A stretch of 64,000 bases of DNA from Juglans regia (Eukaryota > Streptophyta > Magnoliopsida > Fagales > Juglandaceae). Shown here piece after piece: positions 1-11,038 of the stretch. A program made the position numbers and the translations under genes. The stretch's first letter is position 1; every line of letters starts with the position of its first letter. The notes under the pieces were generated by a model. The model worked only from the letters and a program-made list of their open reading frames with translations, was not told the origin of the DNA and made no database searches. Location of the stretch: NCBI RefSeq assembly GCF_001411555.2, contig NC_049905.1:4464001-4528000 (forward strand), written 5' to 3'.

Positions 1-2650
1 CCGACTCAACTGGGTTCTGCCCTTGCAGCCATCCAGAGACCCTGCAGTCCTTGGGAGCACTGGATCTGTCATATGCAACACTCTGTTCGGCGAGAAAATT
101 CAAGTAAATCCATTTATTAGCACAAGCAGAAACAGGTCAAGATAGAGTGAACGGTAATAACTACAGATGGTACTGCAATTTATTGACAAGTTAATGAGGA
201 TGTAGATGAGTTGCAGAGAGAAAAGACAGGCAACTTCACAAGGATGTCTATACATATGAAGAGTTGGAGGAAAACTTTGTCCTTGAAAACACATAAAGCG
301 GAGCCTTAAGACTCAAAAGTGCAAGAACCTCAGAAAATATAGCTTTTAACATTCCACTGGCTTTGCCCTCCTCCTCAACTAAAATCAAACAAAACCACAC
401 AAACTCATGATAAAAAAAAATAAAAATAAAAAGTTCTTTCCGCATGAAAATATTACCACTCCCGTGCAATCTGCTATCTTCTCCATCTCACCAAGAACTC
501 TCACCCTTCTATACATAACTCAATCAACACAACCCCTTAAATATGAAGCAGAAGCACCATAGATCTCTTGCTACTTCACAATGAAAAAGAAGATAATAAA
601 TGGCACCATTCTTCTTACACATACAGCACCAATTCACCGCTCCACTTCCACAGATTGTGCTTTCTTCAACTTGCTTGGCCTTCCTTGTCTTAAATTAAAC
701 AGAACCACACAAACTCATGACAAAAAAGCTCCTTTCACATGAACCATTCTTAACCGTCAACTCTGGCACAAGAACTTTTCCACATGCGAATAAACCACGG
801 AAATTCAGGAAATAAAAAGTTCACAAGTAGATACATTGCTGGATTTTAAAAAAAAATAAAAATTAAGTGCACCATATCAATCTAACCAGGAGACCTATAC
901 AATACAACCATTATTACATCATGGAAGTTTAAGTACCATATTAATCCAGAATTCAACAGGCATTGTATTTGCCTCAACAAAATTATTAAAACTACAAGAA
1001 AACAATGAAGATTGTATGAACAAAGCTGGGAAGACTACAATAAAGTTAAAAGATTGGCCACTCTTCAAAAACTAATACATCCCACCCTTGTATATAAATA
1101 TAAGTACATTTTAAAGGCAACACACACACATGTCGTTACCTCACCTTCCACTACATTCTTGCAAGATGAAAAGGTGCCATTTGAGCTAGAGCTCATTGGC
1201 ATCTTCCCATCTTTACATTAAGCTTCCTTGCATTTATAACACTACAAAATCTAGAATTTCACTTCTCCAAAAAATAAATGTAGAATTTCATTTCGTCTAA
1301 AAAGTCAAAATACTTCAGCTCAAGCTTCCGAGTAGGTGTTTCTACTCTCACAAGTTGTGTATTTAAAAAGTTGTCACAAGTTCCCAAAATTACCATTAGT
1401 TGTTTTTCCCAATAAATCAAGGAGGTATTCTTCCCAAGCCAATTTCACGTTCAAAAAAGTCCAGGTTTCATAGTGAGTTCGCGCAGGTTGTGAATATGTG
1501 GAATTTGCAGTGTGAAACCTCAAATTGAACCTCTCAGATATTCAAACGATCCAAAAGCATAAAATCTATATTGAATAAGCAATATCACCTTAGCAACATG
1601 CTCCAAAGTTACAGCCTCAGGGACAATAGCCGTGCGCAGCCTAATCTGTACAAACCCACTGCCCGAGCTCAACGCCAAACACTGGCCGGGCTCCCCGAAA
1701 CTGGGTCTCAACATCTTATCAGCATGAACCGCATTTCTGCCGCCCAACGAGAACCAGTTGCTCGCCTTTCCCGCCGAATACGCCGCCGAGTGCTTCACAA
1801 CCATCGCCCCGCCACTTGCTAGGGCGTAATCCACACGGCCGAGTCCATCTGCCGCGTGCTTCTCTATCTCCCTCTCAATCATCTCCCTCGCGTACGCTCT
1901 AATCTCGTCCAAATTCCCACGTCCATCTCCACGTTCTTTCCTCCTAGATTTTTTCAAATCCTCATATATCCTATCAAATTCCTCCTTCGATAACCATTCT
2001 ACTTCTTTCAATTCGCCTAAGGACCTCTCCAATCCCTCGCTCTTGGTTTCCAATCTCCTCAACTCGCTCTTGGTTTCCCTCCTCAACCCTCCGATTTCGT
2101 TCTCAATCTTGCGGTCCACGACCTCAACTTGTATCTGGATCATCTTGGCGGTGGTCTTCATAAAGGCCTCCACTTCCGCAATCCGTCCCTCGAGTTCGGA
2201 AAATCCCATCTCTGTCCCGGCGACGGAATCCCTGGGCTTTACAGCGAGTCTACGAATCACTTGAACCAAGCCGGCGAGAACAACAAGTAGGATAAAATTC
2301 TTGGCGAAGACTCTGAAAACAGTGACCCAGCGATGTTGCTCCGGCCTGTGAGGGAGCACCTTGCGAGCGCGGCGAAGCGGTGCGCTGTTGTTGTCATTTC
2401 CCAGGGATGTTTTCACCTGCAGCTCCAAGTTCCTTGACGGTCTCTCCCCGCGAATTGAGTGGTGGCTCAGGTCCTTTCCATTTCCAGCGGCCAAGTCGTC
2501 GCCTCCGGCGGCACCCTTGGGACTCGGTTGGGTCGCGGCCGCATCGTTGACGGCGAGCAACTCGATTCTGGTAGTCTTCTTCTCGGTGGCAACCACGGGT
2601 CGGCGCCGAGCAGTCGGGTTCGCCGTGATGGATACGGTGGAAGTCGACAT
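1..2650 (-). CDS. SUN1: SUN-domain nuclear envelope protein (SUN1/SUN2 type), 3' end outside window
   Basis: Exon 1 is 2650-1589 (354 codons, phase 0, donor after the codons for VAK); exon 2 is 82-1 and runs off the window; the intron is 1588-83. The protein starts [10 protein letters not shown] like plant SUN proteins, then has a basic nucleoplasmic region, one membrane segment at about residues 112-132, a coiled coil at about 145-235, and the start of the SUN domain from about 268 ([17 protein letters not shown]). Exon 2 continues in frame with [13 protein letters not shown], the conserved SUN core. By family knowledge it sits in the inner nuclear membrane and binds KASH/WIP partners in the perinuclear space, coupling nucleus and cytoskeleton. 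Whether it is the SUN1 or SUN2 paralogue cannot be told here. An ORF read through the donor would end falsely at 1520. Confidence 0.93.
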
Positions 2651-2726
2651 TCGGTTGTCAAAACTACGGAAATCTCGAAATCCTATTACTCAGATGAAAG
2701 AGGGAAAAAGATGTAAAATCTTTGGT

Positions 2727-2738
2727 TTTATATATATA
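2727..2738 (-). promoter_or_regulatory. Probable TATA box of the SUN gene
   Basis: The minus strand reads TATATATAAAA about 80 bases upstream of the SUN start codon, a sensible distance for a TATA box given a short 5' UTR. No mapped transcript start supports it. Confidence 0.45.
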
Positions 2739-2799
2739 ACCGGCGCGACCTTTGGAGCGCTTCAGCCATTTGAAATCTGAAAACGTAGCCACCGTACGT

Positions 2800-2828
2800 A
2801 GGTGAGGTGAGGTGAGGTGCGGTGCGGC
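2800..2828. repeat. Short GGTGA/GGTGC tandem repeat
   Basis: About five copies of a five-base unit (GGTGA, then GGTGC) lie about 150 bases upstream of the SUN start codon, in an otherwise GC-rich patch. Simple-sequence expansion is the plain reading. Confidence 0.6.
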
Positions 2829-3708
2829 GAGTGGGGAACCAGACCGGACGTCGCAACCGTTCGGATTTTAGTAATGGAGTACGAAAATGTCGTGTAATAT
2901 ATTTTTAAATAGTGTGATTTATTATTAATAGATTAATTTATTTATATAAATTCTGTAAATATATATTTTTAAAATTATTAGATAATATTTATATATTTCA
3001 CAACTATAAATATAATTTTTCTTTACTAAATTTATTGACTGTAAAAGGATCCAATATCCTTACTTGGAAATTGGAATACTTTCATCTAAGCTTTATTTGT
3101 TAAGCAGATAAGTTGAGATAGTAAATTTAATTTTAAATAAAATATTATTAAAATATAATTTTTATTTTAAAATTTAAAAAAATAAAATTATTTATTATAT
3201 TTTATGTATAAGTTTAAAAAAATATAATAATTAAATAAAATAAAATGAGATGATTTAGTATAATTAATGTGAAAAATTTTTACATCAACAATCTGCTGGC
3301 TGTATAAAAAATAAGATTTTTAAATGTATTTTTTTATATAAATTTTAGATTTTTTTTTTTTTAAATGGAGTGTATTCCATACTCTTACAAATCATATTTC
3401 TAAAAAATTATAATTTTTCTTAATGACTGGACTATAAGTACCCATAAATGATTTTTTTAATGAAAATGAATGCTAAACATAATACTAAGGTGCATAAGCC
3501 CATTCTCCGTTTTTTTTTTTTTAAATAAATAGATTTATTATTAAAAAATAAATGTAGTAAACTTATACTATGACTATAAATAGCATATCTATTTTTTGTA
3601 AGTACAGCTTCAACATTTATAACTGATATAACGGGGATGGACATAAGTTCCTACTTAACTCCCTTCATTGCATCCTTAATGGATTTAGCTTTGCATTTGT
3701 TAGATTTA

Positions 3709-3954
3709 GGTTGTGTTTGATTGATGAGTGAGTTTAATTTATTCTAAATTAATTATTAGTGAGACTCATTATTTTTTTAACTTTTCATAAAAAATATTAA
3801 ATTCATCTCAATTTATTTTATATATTCAAATACACATCTCAAGATTTTTAACCTATTTATATTTAAATATATCTTAATGAGATTCATAAAATACTATTAT
3901 TTACAGATCAATTCAAATTATCTAAAATAATCACCTCAACATCCAATCGCAGAC
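3709..3954. mobile_element. Tourist-like MITE, 246 bp, TTA duplication
   Basis: The left end reads GGTTGTGTTTGATTGATG and the right end, reverse complemented, reads GTCTGCGATTGGATGTTG. TTA stands directly outside both ends (3706-3708, 3955-3957). Short imperfect terminal inverted repeats with a TTA duplication fit a PIF/Harbinger (Tourist-like) non-autonomous element. There is no coding capacity. Confidence 0.65.
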
Positions 3955-4568
3955 TTAAATACAGAATCAATTCTTCAAAATTGTATTATATAATACTTAG
4001 TGGCTTAATCTGATTTAGAATATAAATTATAAATTTTAAGTCTTATAAATTAAATCTTACAAATTAAATGATATGGATAGCACACTCTACACACTGATTT
4101 AAGAATAAAATTATTTAAAAGTAGCACATCAATCCACTTTATTAAAAATACTACAAAATATAAATATGGTTTAAAAATAATTATTAAAAAATGCTCGAAA
4201 GAGTTTTTTATTTTTTTATTTTTTATTTTACAGAATACTCAAAAAGAGTTAAAAAAAAAAGAATTAAGAGAGATGCAAATATGCAATAAGAAATTTGTTT
4301 ACAAAGTGTCAAAAACTATTTTTATGTTTTATTATTATTTCTTTACGTTGATTTGACATTTTTTTTAAATTACATCACAATTACATCACAAATATGCAAT
4401 ATATTTTTGCTATCTTCTCGTAACCTTACGTCACAATTTCACATCCTTCCAACTTTGACCATCTCCTCACCCTTTTACGAGAGAGAAAGAGCAAAGGAAG
4501 AGTGTGCTTGAGTCATGTGATTGTTAAGTCCCCATGGACGAACCGACGTGGATGCCCACGTAGGTTTA

Positions 4569-4758
4569 GGTTGCGTTTAGATGTTGAAGTGAGTTGAGTT
4601 GAGATAATAAAATATTGTTAGAATATTATTTATTATTATTATTATTATTTTAGAATTTGAAAAAGTTGAATTGTTTATTATATTTTATGTTGAAATTTAA
4701 AAAAATTGTAATGATAAGTTGAGATGAGTTGAGAGGAGTTGTGATTCCAAACGAAGCC
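4569..4758. mobile_element. Tourist-like MITE, 190 bp, TTA duplication
   Basis: The left terminus is GGTTGCGTTTAGATG and the right terminus reverse complemented is GGCTTCGTTTGGAATC, with TTA outside each end (4566-4568, 4759-4761). The interior carries the motif series TGTTAGAATATTAT, GAAAAAGTTGAATTG and TTTATTATATTTTATG, which recurs in at least nine other places in this window. This copy is the best preserved of that family. Confidence 0.75.
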
Positions 4759-5499
4759 TTAATGAAACGGACCATTTAGGACAAGTTTCTTTCCTTGCCC
4801 TTAATGAAATTGAACAAAAATGTATGGACCGTGCTTGCTTAATTTATGATTGTAAATAATATTTTTTGGGTAGGAGTTTCGGTCTGATCGGACGATGAAA
4901 CTCAATAAATAATATATAATATATTTATTATTATTAAATGATAAATATGTATTTAATAAATAATTATTTAATAATAATAAATGTGTTACATCTTATTTAA
5001 TAAAATAATAATAAGACGATGATATGTTTTTTAAAAAAAATTTAAAAATAAAAAACAATCGCTGATGTGGCAATGCCACTTCAACAGAGTATACGACGCC
5101 TCCGTGAGCGGGCTATATGTAACGAAATGAAATGCTAATATACTTGCATAGAAATTAGTATCGAAAACAATCGTACAAGTGATTTTTTTTTTAATTTTTA
5201 AATGTATTAAATAACATATAAATATAATATAAAGATATTAGTACTTTTTTTTTTTTTGTAAAAATAAAAAAGAAAAAAGAAAAGAAAAACAAGGCATACT
5301 TATCGTCATGTGTGCCATATTTTTCTTTGTAATTAGACCAGACAAGTCGGAGAGTTCATGATTATCGCATGAGGCGACCCACATGTTAGCATTTCTTAAT
5401 TTATTCACATCGGAAACTAAAAACAAAATTAAAAAGAGCCAATTAGCGTTGTTTTTCCTAAGAACTATAAATAAATTTTGGAACTTTTTGATTTTTGAT

Positions 5500-6806
5500 T
5501 TTTTTTTTTTTCTGTCTCTCTCTTTTGCGTCTTGCCTCGCCCGCACACAGAGACACCCCACCTGGGATTGTCCCTCTGCAAGCAAAGACATTGTACGAAC
5601 ATGTTAATATTTTTGATGTACACGCCGGTGATGATTTCCTTTCCACCCGAACCAAAGTGACTACAAAAGTCTCAGGCCCCCAAAAGTCCCTTTCCATCTT
5701 CTCAATCTTTCCTCCAGAGCACAGATTCAGATCAAGTAAGTGAGACACTACTGTCTGTCTCATTTTTCTTTTCTTTCCTCGACCATCACTGTTTGTTCCT
5801 TGTTCTACGTCTCGCTTTTACATCTGGGGACCACTCGAGGGGTTTATGATCTGGTTCTTTCTTTTCTTTTCTTTTTTCTTTTTATTTTTTGAGTTTTTTG
5901 GGCTTTCAATAAGAACACCGATGCTCTTGCATGCAGGCCCTTTCTTTTCTTTTTTTATTTTTTCTCATTTTTATTACGTTCTGGGGTTCCGGTGATGTAA
6001 TGCCACGATCTTGTTTGGGTTACTGTGTTATTCTAAATAAAATTGGTATCTTTTGTGTTTTTTTTTAATCTTAAGCAAATGAAGCTGGTAATTTTAATGG
6101 GAGCAAACTGTGGGTGAATCTTTCTGGGTTTGAGTTGTTTGGTTTAGGGAATTGGTCTATGGGGGCTAGAGCTTTGCCCCTTCCTGGTGCATGCAGTAGA
6201 TTTGTTCACCTTTCGTTCTGAAAATGAGTACAGGTAAGGGGATTCATTGTCCGTGGCTCGTCTGGATATATTTCTCTTTTTAATACTTCTATTTTTTAAA
6301 GGCTCATGGTTTCTGGTGTGATTTTCAATATAGCTTTTAAGAGGATATTTTCTAACTCTTTAACCTTCAAGGGATGGGAAATTCTAGTTTGAATGGGCAT
6401 TTTCTAGTTTTTTCCCTTTTAATAGGTTTAGAGTTTAAAAAATTATTGGGTGAAATGGAGGTTATAGCTCTGCTCTGTGCACGCCTACATGTGCCTTTCT
6501 GCACGAAGTACATCATAGGTTTCTACCTAAAAGAAGTTTGAATAAAGATTTTCTGACCGTTATTTTCTTAATTTTTTTTTATTATATATGAAGTGCGAGT
6601 TTTGCATGCGATCTAGTTATTTGAAAGTATTTTTGAATCTGAACTCCCAAGATTTTTGATGATATGCTGGAAGGTCTGAACTTTTGATCTGGGATTTTCA
6701 GGTGTTTGATTGATGGGAAGATATTGAAGATTTGGTTCAGCAGCATTTAGGGCTAAGTTTTAGAGTCTTTATATTGGAATGATTAAATTAACATAGGGTT
6801 AGATGA
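5500..6806 (+). promoter_or_regulatory. AREB3 5' UTR with leader intron and three upstream ATGs
   Basis: A leader exon appears to end before GTAAGT at 5736, and an acceptor TTTTCAG at 6695-6701 precedes the last leader segment. In that segment are three upstream ATGs: a four-codon uORF at 6713-6727, a five-codon uORF at 6779-6796, and a fourteen-codon uORF at 6803-6847 that begins four bases before the main ATG and overlaps it in another frame. Such uORFs could lower translation of the main frame; this is inference. Confidence 0.55.
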
Positions 6807-9800
6807 ATGGGGATCGAGACAATGGGGTCTCAAGGTGTAGGCAATAGCAATGGAAAACAGTCGCAATTACAGCCATTGGCGCGGCAAAACTCAATGTACA
6901 GTCTTACACTTGATGAGGTTCAAAATCAGTTAGGTGACTTGGGGAAGCCACTTAGCAGTATGAACCTCGATGAGCTTCTAAAAAATGTTTGGACTGCCGA
7001 GGTGCACCAGTCCACAGGTATGGACATTGAGGGCACAGCACAGGCCAGTCAAACTGCCCTGCAGCGTCAGGCTAGCCTATCATTAACTAGTGCACTGAGC
7101 AAGAAGACGGTGGATGAGGTTTGGAGAGATATTCAGCAAAGCAAAAATAGTGAGGAAAAGAAGTCTCGGGAACGGCAGCCTACTTTGGGAGAGATGACTT
7201 TGGAGGATTTCTTGGTGAAGGCAGGAATTGTGGCTGAAACATCTACAGAGAAATCCAGTGCTGGTCCTGTTGGTGTTGATCAGAACACAGCCTTGCAGTT
7301 TCCACAGCAAGGTCAGTGGATGCAGTATCAACCACAACAATATCAGCAACCACAACAAAGCATGATGGGGGTTTATATGCCTGGCCAGCCTATACCACAG
7401 CCACTGCACATGGGGGCTGGTGCTGTGATGGATGTTCCATATCCGGAGAATCAGGTAGCATTAACTTCACCATTGATGGGAAACTTGTCAGACACACAAA
7501 TGCCTGGGAGGAAAAGAGGTGTCCCAGAAGACATGATTGAGAAGACTGTTGAGAGGAGGCAAAAGAGGATGATCAAGAACCGTGAATCTGCTGCTCGTTC
7601 ACGAGCAAGGAAGCAGGTTGGCTTTCAAAAGTATTGGTCATTACAAATTCCTTGCAATGTTTCTTGGCCCCTTTCACTTGTCATGTTGATTTTCCAATGA
7701 CATGAAAGATATCAATTTGTTAGGCTTACACTAATGAACTGGAGAACAAAGTTTCACGTCTGGAAGAGGAAAACGAAAGGCTCCGGAAACGGAAGGTTAG
7801 GTTCTTCATTTAAGATATTGAAAAATTGCTTGGGTTTATTTTCTTTAATACCTTACAGTCTCATAAGAATAATGGTAATGTGTTTCTTTTCTACTGATTA
7901 TATAAAGAAAAATGTGGCCTTTTGAGGCATGGATGGCTGTTATGGGGTATGGGCATCTTGATGCATGTTAACATGGCAACTCTCTCTCTCTTTCTCTCTC
8001 AGTGTCTTAACATGAACATTTTTAAAAGAATAATATACATTATGGTTGGGATGTGGTAATAAAAAAATACTTTCATAAGGTAAACTTTCTATTATGCTGT
8101 TAAATATGATGTTATTAGTCGGTAATAGGTACTTATTGTAACTATTACTGAATATTAGTCAGAAATATTCCATTAACCCCTCATGTTTTCTGTTATACAT
8201 ACGAACTAGTTTAATATTGGATTCATTGATTGAATGCCCTATACATACTGGAAAGCATCATATCTTATTTGGGTTTATGTGTTGCTAAGTCATAGACCAT
8301 CATTCTAGCAGTTCCTCTTTTAATTCCTTGTCCTGAAGATGAAAAATGGCATGCATTATTTTTCAAGACAAGATTGGCATATTTTCCTTTATCAGATTAT
8401 AATTTTTTTCTCGATAAAAAAAGGTTATAATTTTTTCATCTACATGGCTGTCATCAGACACCCCCACAGTGGCATTATTTCTGGAACTATATTGAGGCTG
8501 GAGGCTTAATAACTATCTTTTGAAACTTGGTGGATGGTTTTTTGAACACCAATCGCTTGGTGCATATGATAAATTTCATTTTGAGCATTGGAGGATTCAT
8601 TGAACTAATTGCAAGTGGCTGGAAATTTTAGCGAAGTGTCTTTGGAAAAAACAGGGGCTTATGGCCCCTTAAAACAAGTGGTGCAGGGTATGGTCATGGG
8701 ATCAATCTTGTAGTGTTGGCGAGTTAGTAGCTCAATTTTGTAAGATTTATGGCATACACTTGATTTGTCATTTATGAGGTGGATGAGAAAAGAAAAATAA
8801 CACTGTTCTCTCTAAAGACTCACTTTCTCTAGCATGCACAAGGAATAAATTTGGAGCTGGGAAAAAACTAATGAAGAAGGATTTTCCTTTCTTTTTTTTT
8901 TTTTAATTTATTTCCCCTGAATGATACTTCCCCCCGGGCATCCCTTTTTTTTATCCTTCTTCTTTTGTTGTATGGGGGAAAGGATAGTAATGAGGAGAAG
9001 GTTCTTTCTTTTCTATCCTCTCTACCTTCCATCTCTGTCTTTCAAAATTCAATTTCACATTATATCTTTTTCTACCTCATCTTTTTAATCTCATTCTTGA
9101 CTTTCCTTATTTCTTTTTCTTTGATTTCTTTTTAGCAGAAACAAAATCTAATTGTTCCCTTACATGATTCTTCATGTAATTGGTGCCTTTAATCTAAGAA
9201 TTTCTTAATACAGGGGAGACCTCCTCTCTCTCTCTCCAAAAAATGAAAAAGAAAAAAATTGTTGGAAGATACATTTCCTTTCTCTATTTAGGTGCATCTC
9301 TTCTATAGTTTTTGTTTACTGGAGCCACAAAAAATTCTCAAATGAAAACTTCTCATTGAGCAGATGTTTTTTATACACATGTTTTATTACGTCGACTTGG
9401 CACATTAGGCACATGCTGTGTCTTGGTTTAGTGCCTTTTTAATTTCTGTATATTCTTTATTCCTTCATCAAATATTTAGTTGTGTATGTGATATTTTTAT
9501 AATTGATTTTTTTTTTAAACAAATAACAAGGCATAACCCAAGTACACTAGAAGTATACAATTGAGAACACCAGGTTACAAATTAGGAACTAGAGATAGAT
9601 ATAAGAAAATCATGAAAGCTGGCGAATTGGTGGATTGTTTATGATTACATTGTGAGGTGACTAGGACATTATGGTATGAAGTGCGGAATGGCTTGGGTGA
9701 TGCCTAGAAGGGTGGTGGATCTTTTTACTTGCTGGAGAGGTTTAAGGGGTAATTTGCAAATTGCTGCCGTTCGGAATATGATCCCTCTCTGCCTTGTGTG

Positions 9801-10203
9801 GTGTATTTGGGTCGAAAGGAATGGTCGATGCTTTGAAAATAAGGAACGCTCGGTGGATGAACTTAGACGTTTTTTCTTTAATACCTTGTTTCAGTGGGCT
9901 TCAGCTATTGGGTTTAATGGAACTAGTGTCCATGGTTTTCTTATTTCTTTCTCTAGTTCCTAACCTGTAAATAGGTTCAGGTTTTGTATACTCACTGTGT
10001 ACTTGGCTTTGCCTTGTTACTTGTTTCAATCAAATTTTCTTATTCGCCAAACAAAAAAAAGAAAATCATGATAGCGAGCCCCAAAGAAGTGTGTATATTA
10101 AACTTAGCTCTTTGTCTTTTAGGAGCTGGAGAAAATGTTGCCATCTGCACCACCTCCGGAGCCAAAGTATCGGCTTCGCAGAACATCTTCAGCCCCATTC
10201 TGA
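6807..10203 (+). CDS. AREB3: ABA-responsive bZIP transcription factor, AREB3/DPBF3 type
   Basis: Exons are 6807-7616, 7724-7795 and 10123-10203, giving 320 residues. The group A bZIP features are all present: C1 with the kinase site RQNS at residues 26-29, C2 near LQRQASLSL, C3 with TLGEMTLEDFLVKAG, a basic region with NRESAARSR followed by a leucine zipper that exon 2 begins (AYTNELENK), and the C-terminal C4 block RRTSSAPF. The intron after ARKQ is at the position usual for this group. By family, it binds ABRE (ACGTG) elements in the nucleus as a dimer and is activated by SnRK2 kinases in ABA and seed/drought responses. The start at 6807 gives the family N terminus MGIETMGSQ; the ATG at 6822 is an alternative. 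The 2.3-kb second intron contains LINE remnants. Confidence 0.95.
9508..9615 (-). mobile_element. 3' tail of a LINE, minus orientation
   Basis: The reverse complement aligns by eye with the 3' end of the neighbouring plus-strand LINE at about 9930-10035: both share CTCTAGTTCCTAA, TTGTATACT, GTGTACTTGG and GCCTTGTTA. The A-tail appears on the plus strand as the T run at about 9509-9518. It is a tail fragment only, and the second LINE copy is inserted into it. Confidence 0.7.
9616..10058 (+). mobile_element. 5'-truncated L1-type LINE inserted in AREB3 intron 2
   Basis: The reading frame at about 9676-9963 encodes WVMPRRVVDLFTCWRG and WCIWVERNGRCFENKERSV, the C-terminal zinc-binding part of plant LINE reverse transcriptases, followed by an untranslated tail and an A-rich end at 10051-10060. 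It is flanked by a near-identical direct repeat, AAGAAAATCATGAAAGC (9603-9619) and AAGAAAATCATGATAGC (10059-10075), which fits a LINE target-site duplication. All upstream ORF2 sequence is missing, so it is dead. Confidence 0.85.
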
Positions 10204-11038
10204 CATTGTATTCGTACTTGGAAGCTTTGTAGACATGATGCTTCTTGGGATGCTCCTTTTACACTGTAAGGTGGGGATGTAGGCACTCACTCTACTGATC
10301 TCTCTCCGAAAGAATTGGCTGTTGCGTCGCCGTGGACGGTTTACTTCTCCCTATTATGCGATGATGCTTGTATTTGGTTCTCTGTGAAATCATAATTTTC
10401 ATCACACCCCTTGTACCATTTCACTAATGAATTTTTACAGATGTTTGGTATATAGCCTCTTTCTTCCGGTTGCCATTTTTTTTTTTTCAGTTTTTTTTTT
10501 TCTAATTTAATAGAGTTCTCTTTTATTTGACTTTTTGATGGGAAATGAGTTTTTAATAGTTTGGGAAGTAATTGTTGACATTGCTAATTTGGAAATTATT
10601 GCAAATTGTTTGGTAAATTGAGAGGATTGTGTATTTTGTCCGCAATATATCATTTTATTCATGTCTCTCAACTGACAGTTCTTTGCATCTTTCATGCGTA
10701 TAGACTATCTTACACGCTATGAGACAGAGATACATCGAAAAAACACGTGCAGAGGTTGATCCCCTGTATCCAATTATTACAGGAATTACATCAATCCTTT
10801 AGAGGTTGCAGTTATAAAAAATAAAAAATAAAATTCAGGTGGTAATATGATCTTGCTGTGCCTATGACCGCTGAAACCTTTAAAATTGTCTGAACTATCC
10901 AAGGATGAAACTTAATTTGATGGGTTTTTCTATATTGTTTTGCTCTCTGAGAGAGAGAGAGAGAGATTGTTCACAAAAGCAAACTCCAATATGTCTACAC
11001 TATGTACAGATATAGTCTAAACTGTCATCAACCACCCA
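10204..11038. other. Convergent 3' regions of AREB3 and ATG10
   Basis: This gap holds the AREB3 3' UTR (to roughly 10450) and the 3' side of ATG10 on the other strand. A GA dinucleotide run lies at about 10948-10966. I see no further gene. Confidence 0.6.

Larger units (their letters stand above)
2830..5500. other. AT-rich intergenic DNA with MITEs, no gene seen
   Basis: Between the divergent SUN and AREB3 genes no conserved coding sequence is visible. The stretch holds two short elements with target-site duplications (3709-3954 and 4569-4758), a degraded relative at about 3085-3265, and long A/T runs. The final part, from about 5200, leads into the AREB3 5' UTR. Confidence 0.7.

Noticed and set aside
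9676..9963. Possible host gene of 95 codons
   Set aside because: The sequence is the C-terminal part of a LINE reverse transcriptase, with target-site duplications around the element.
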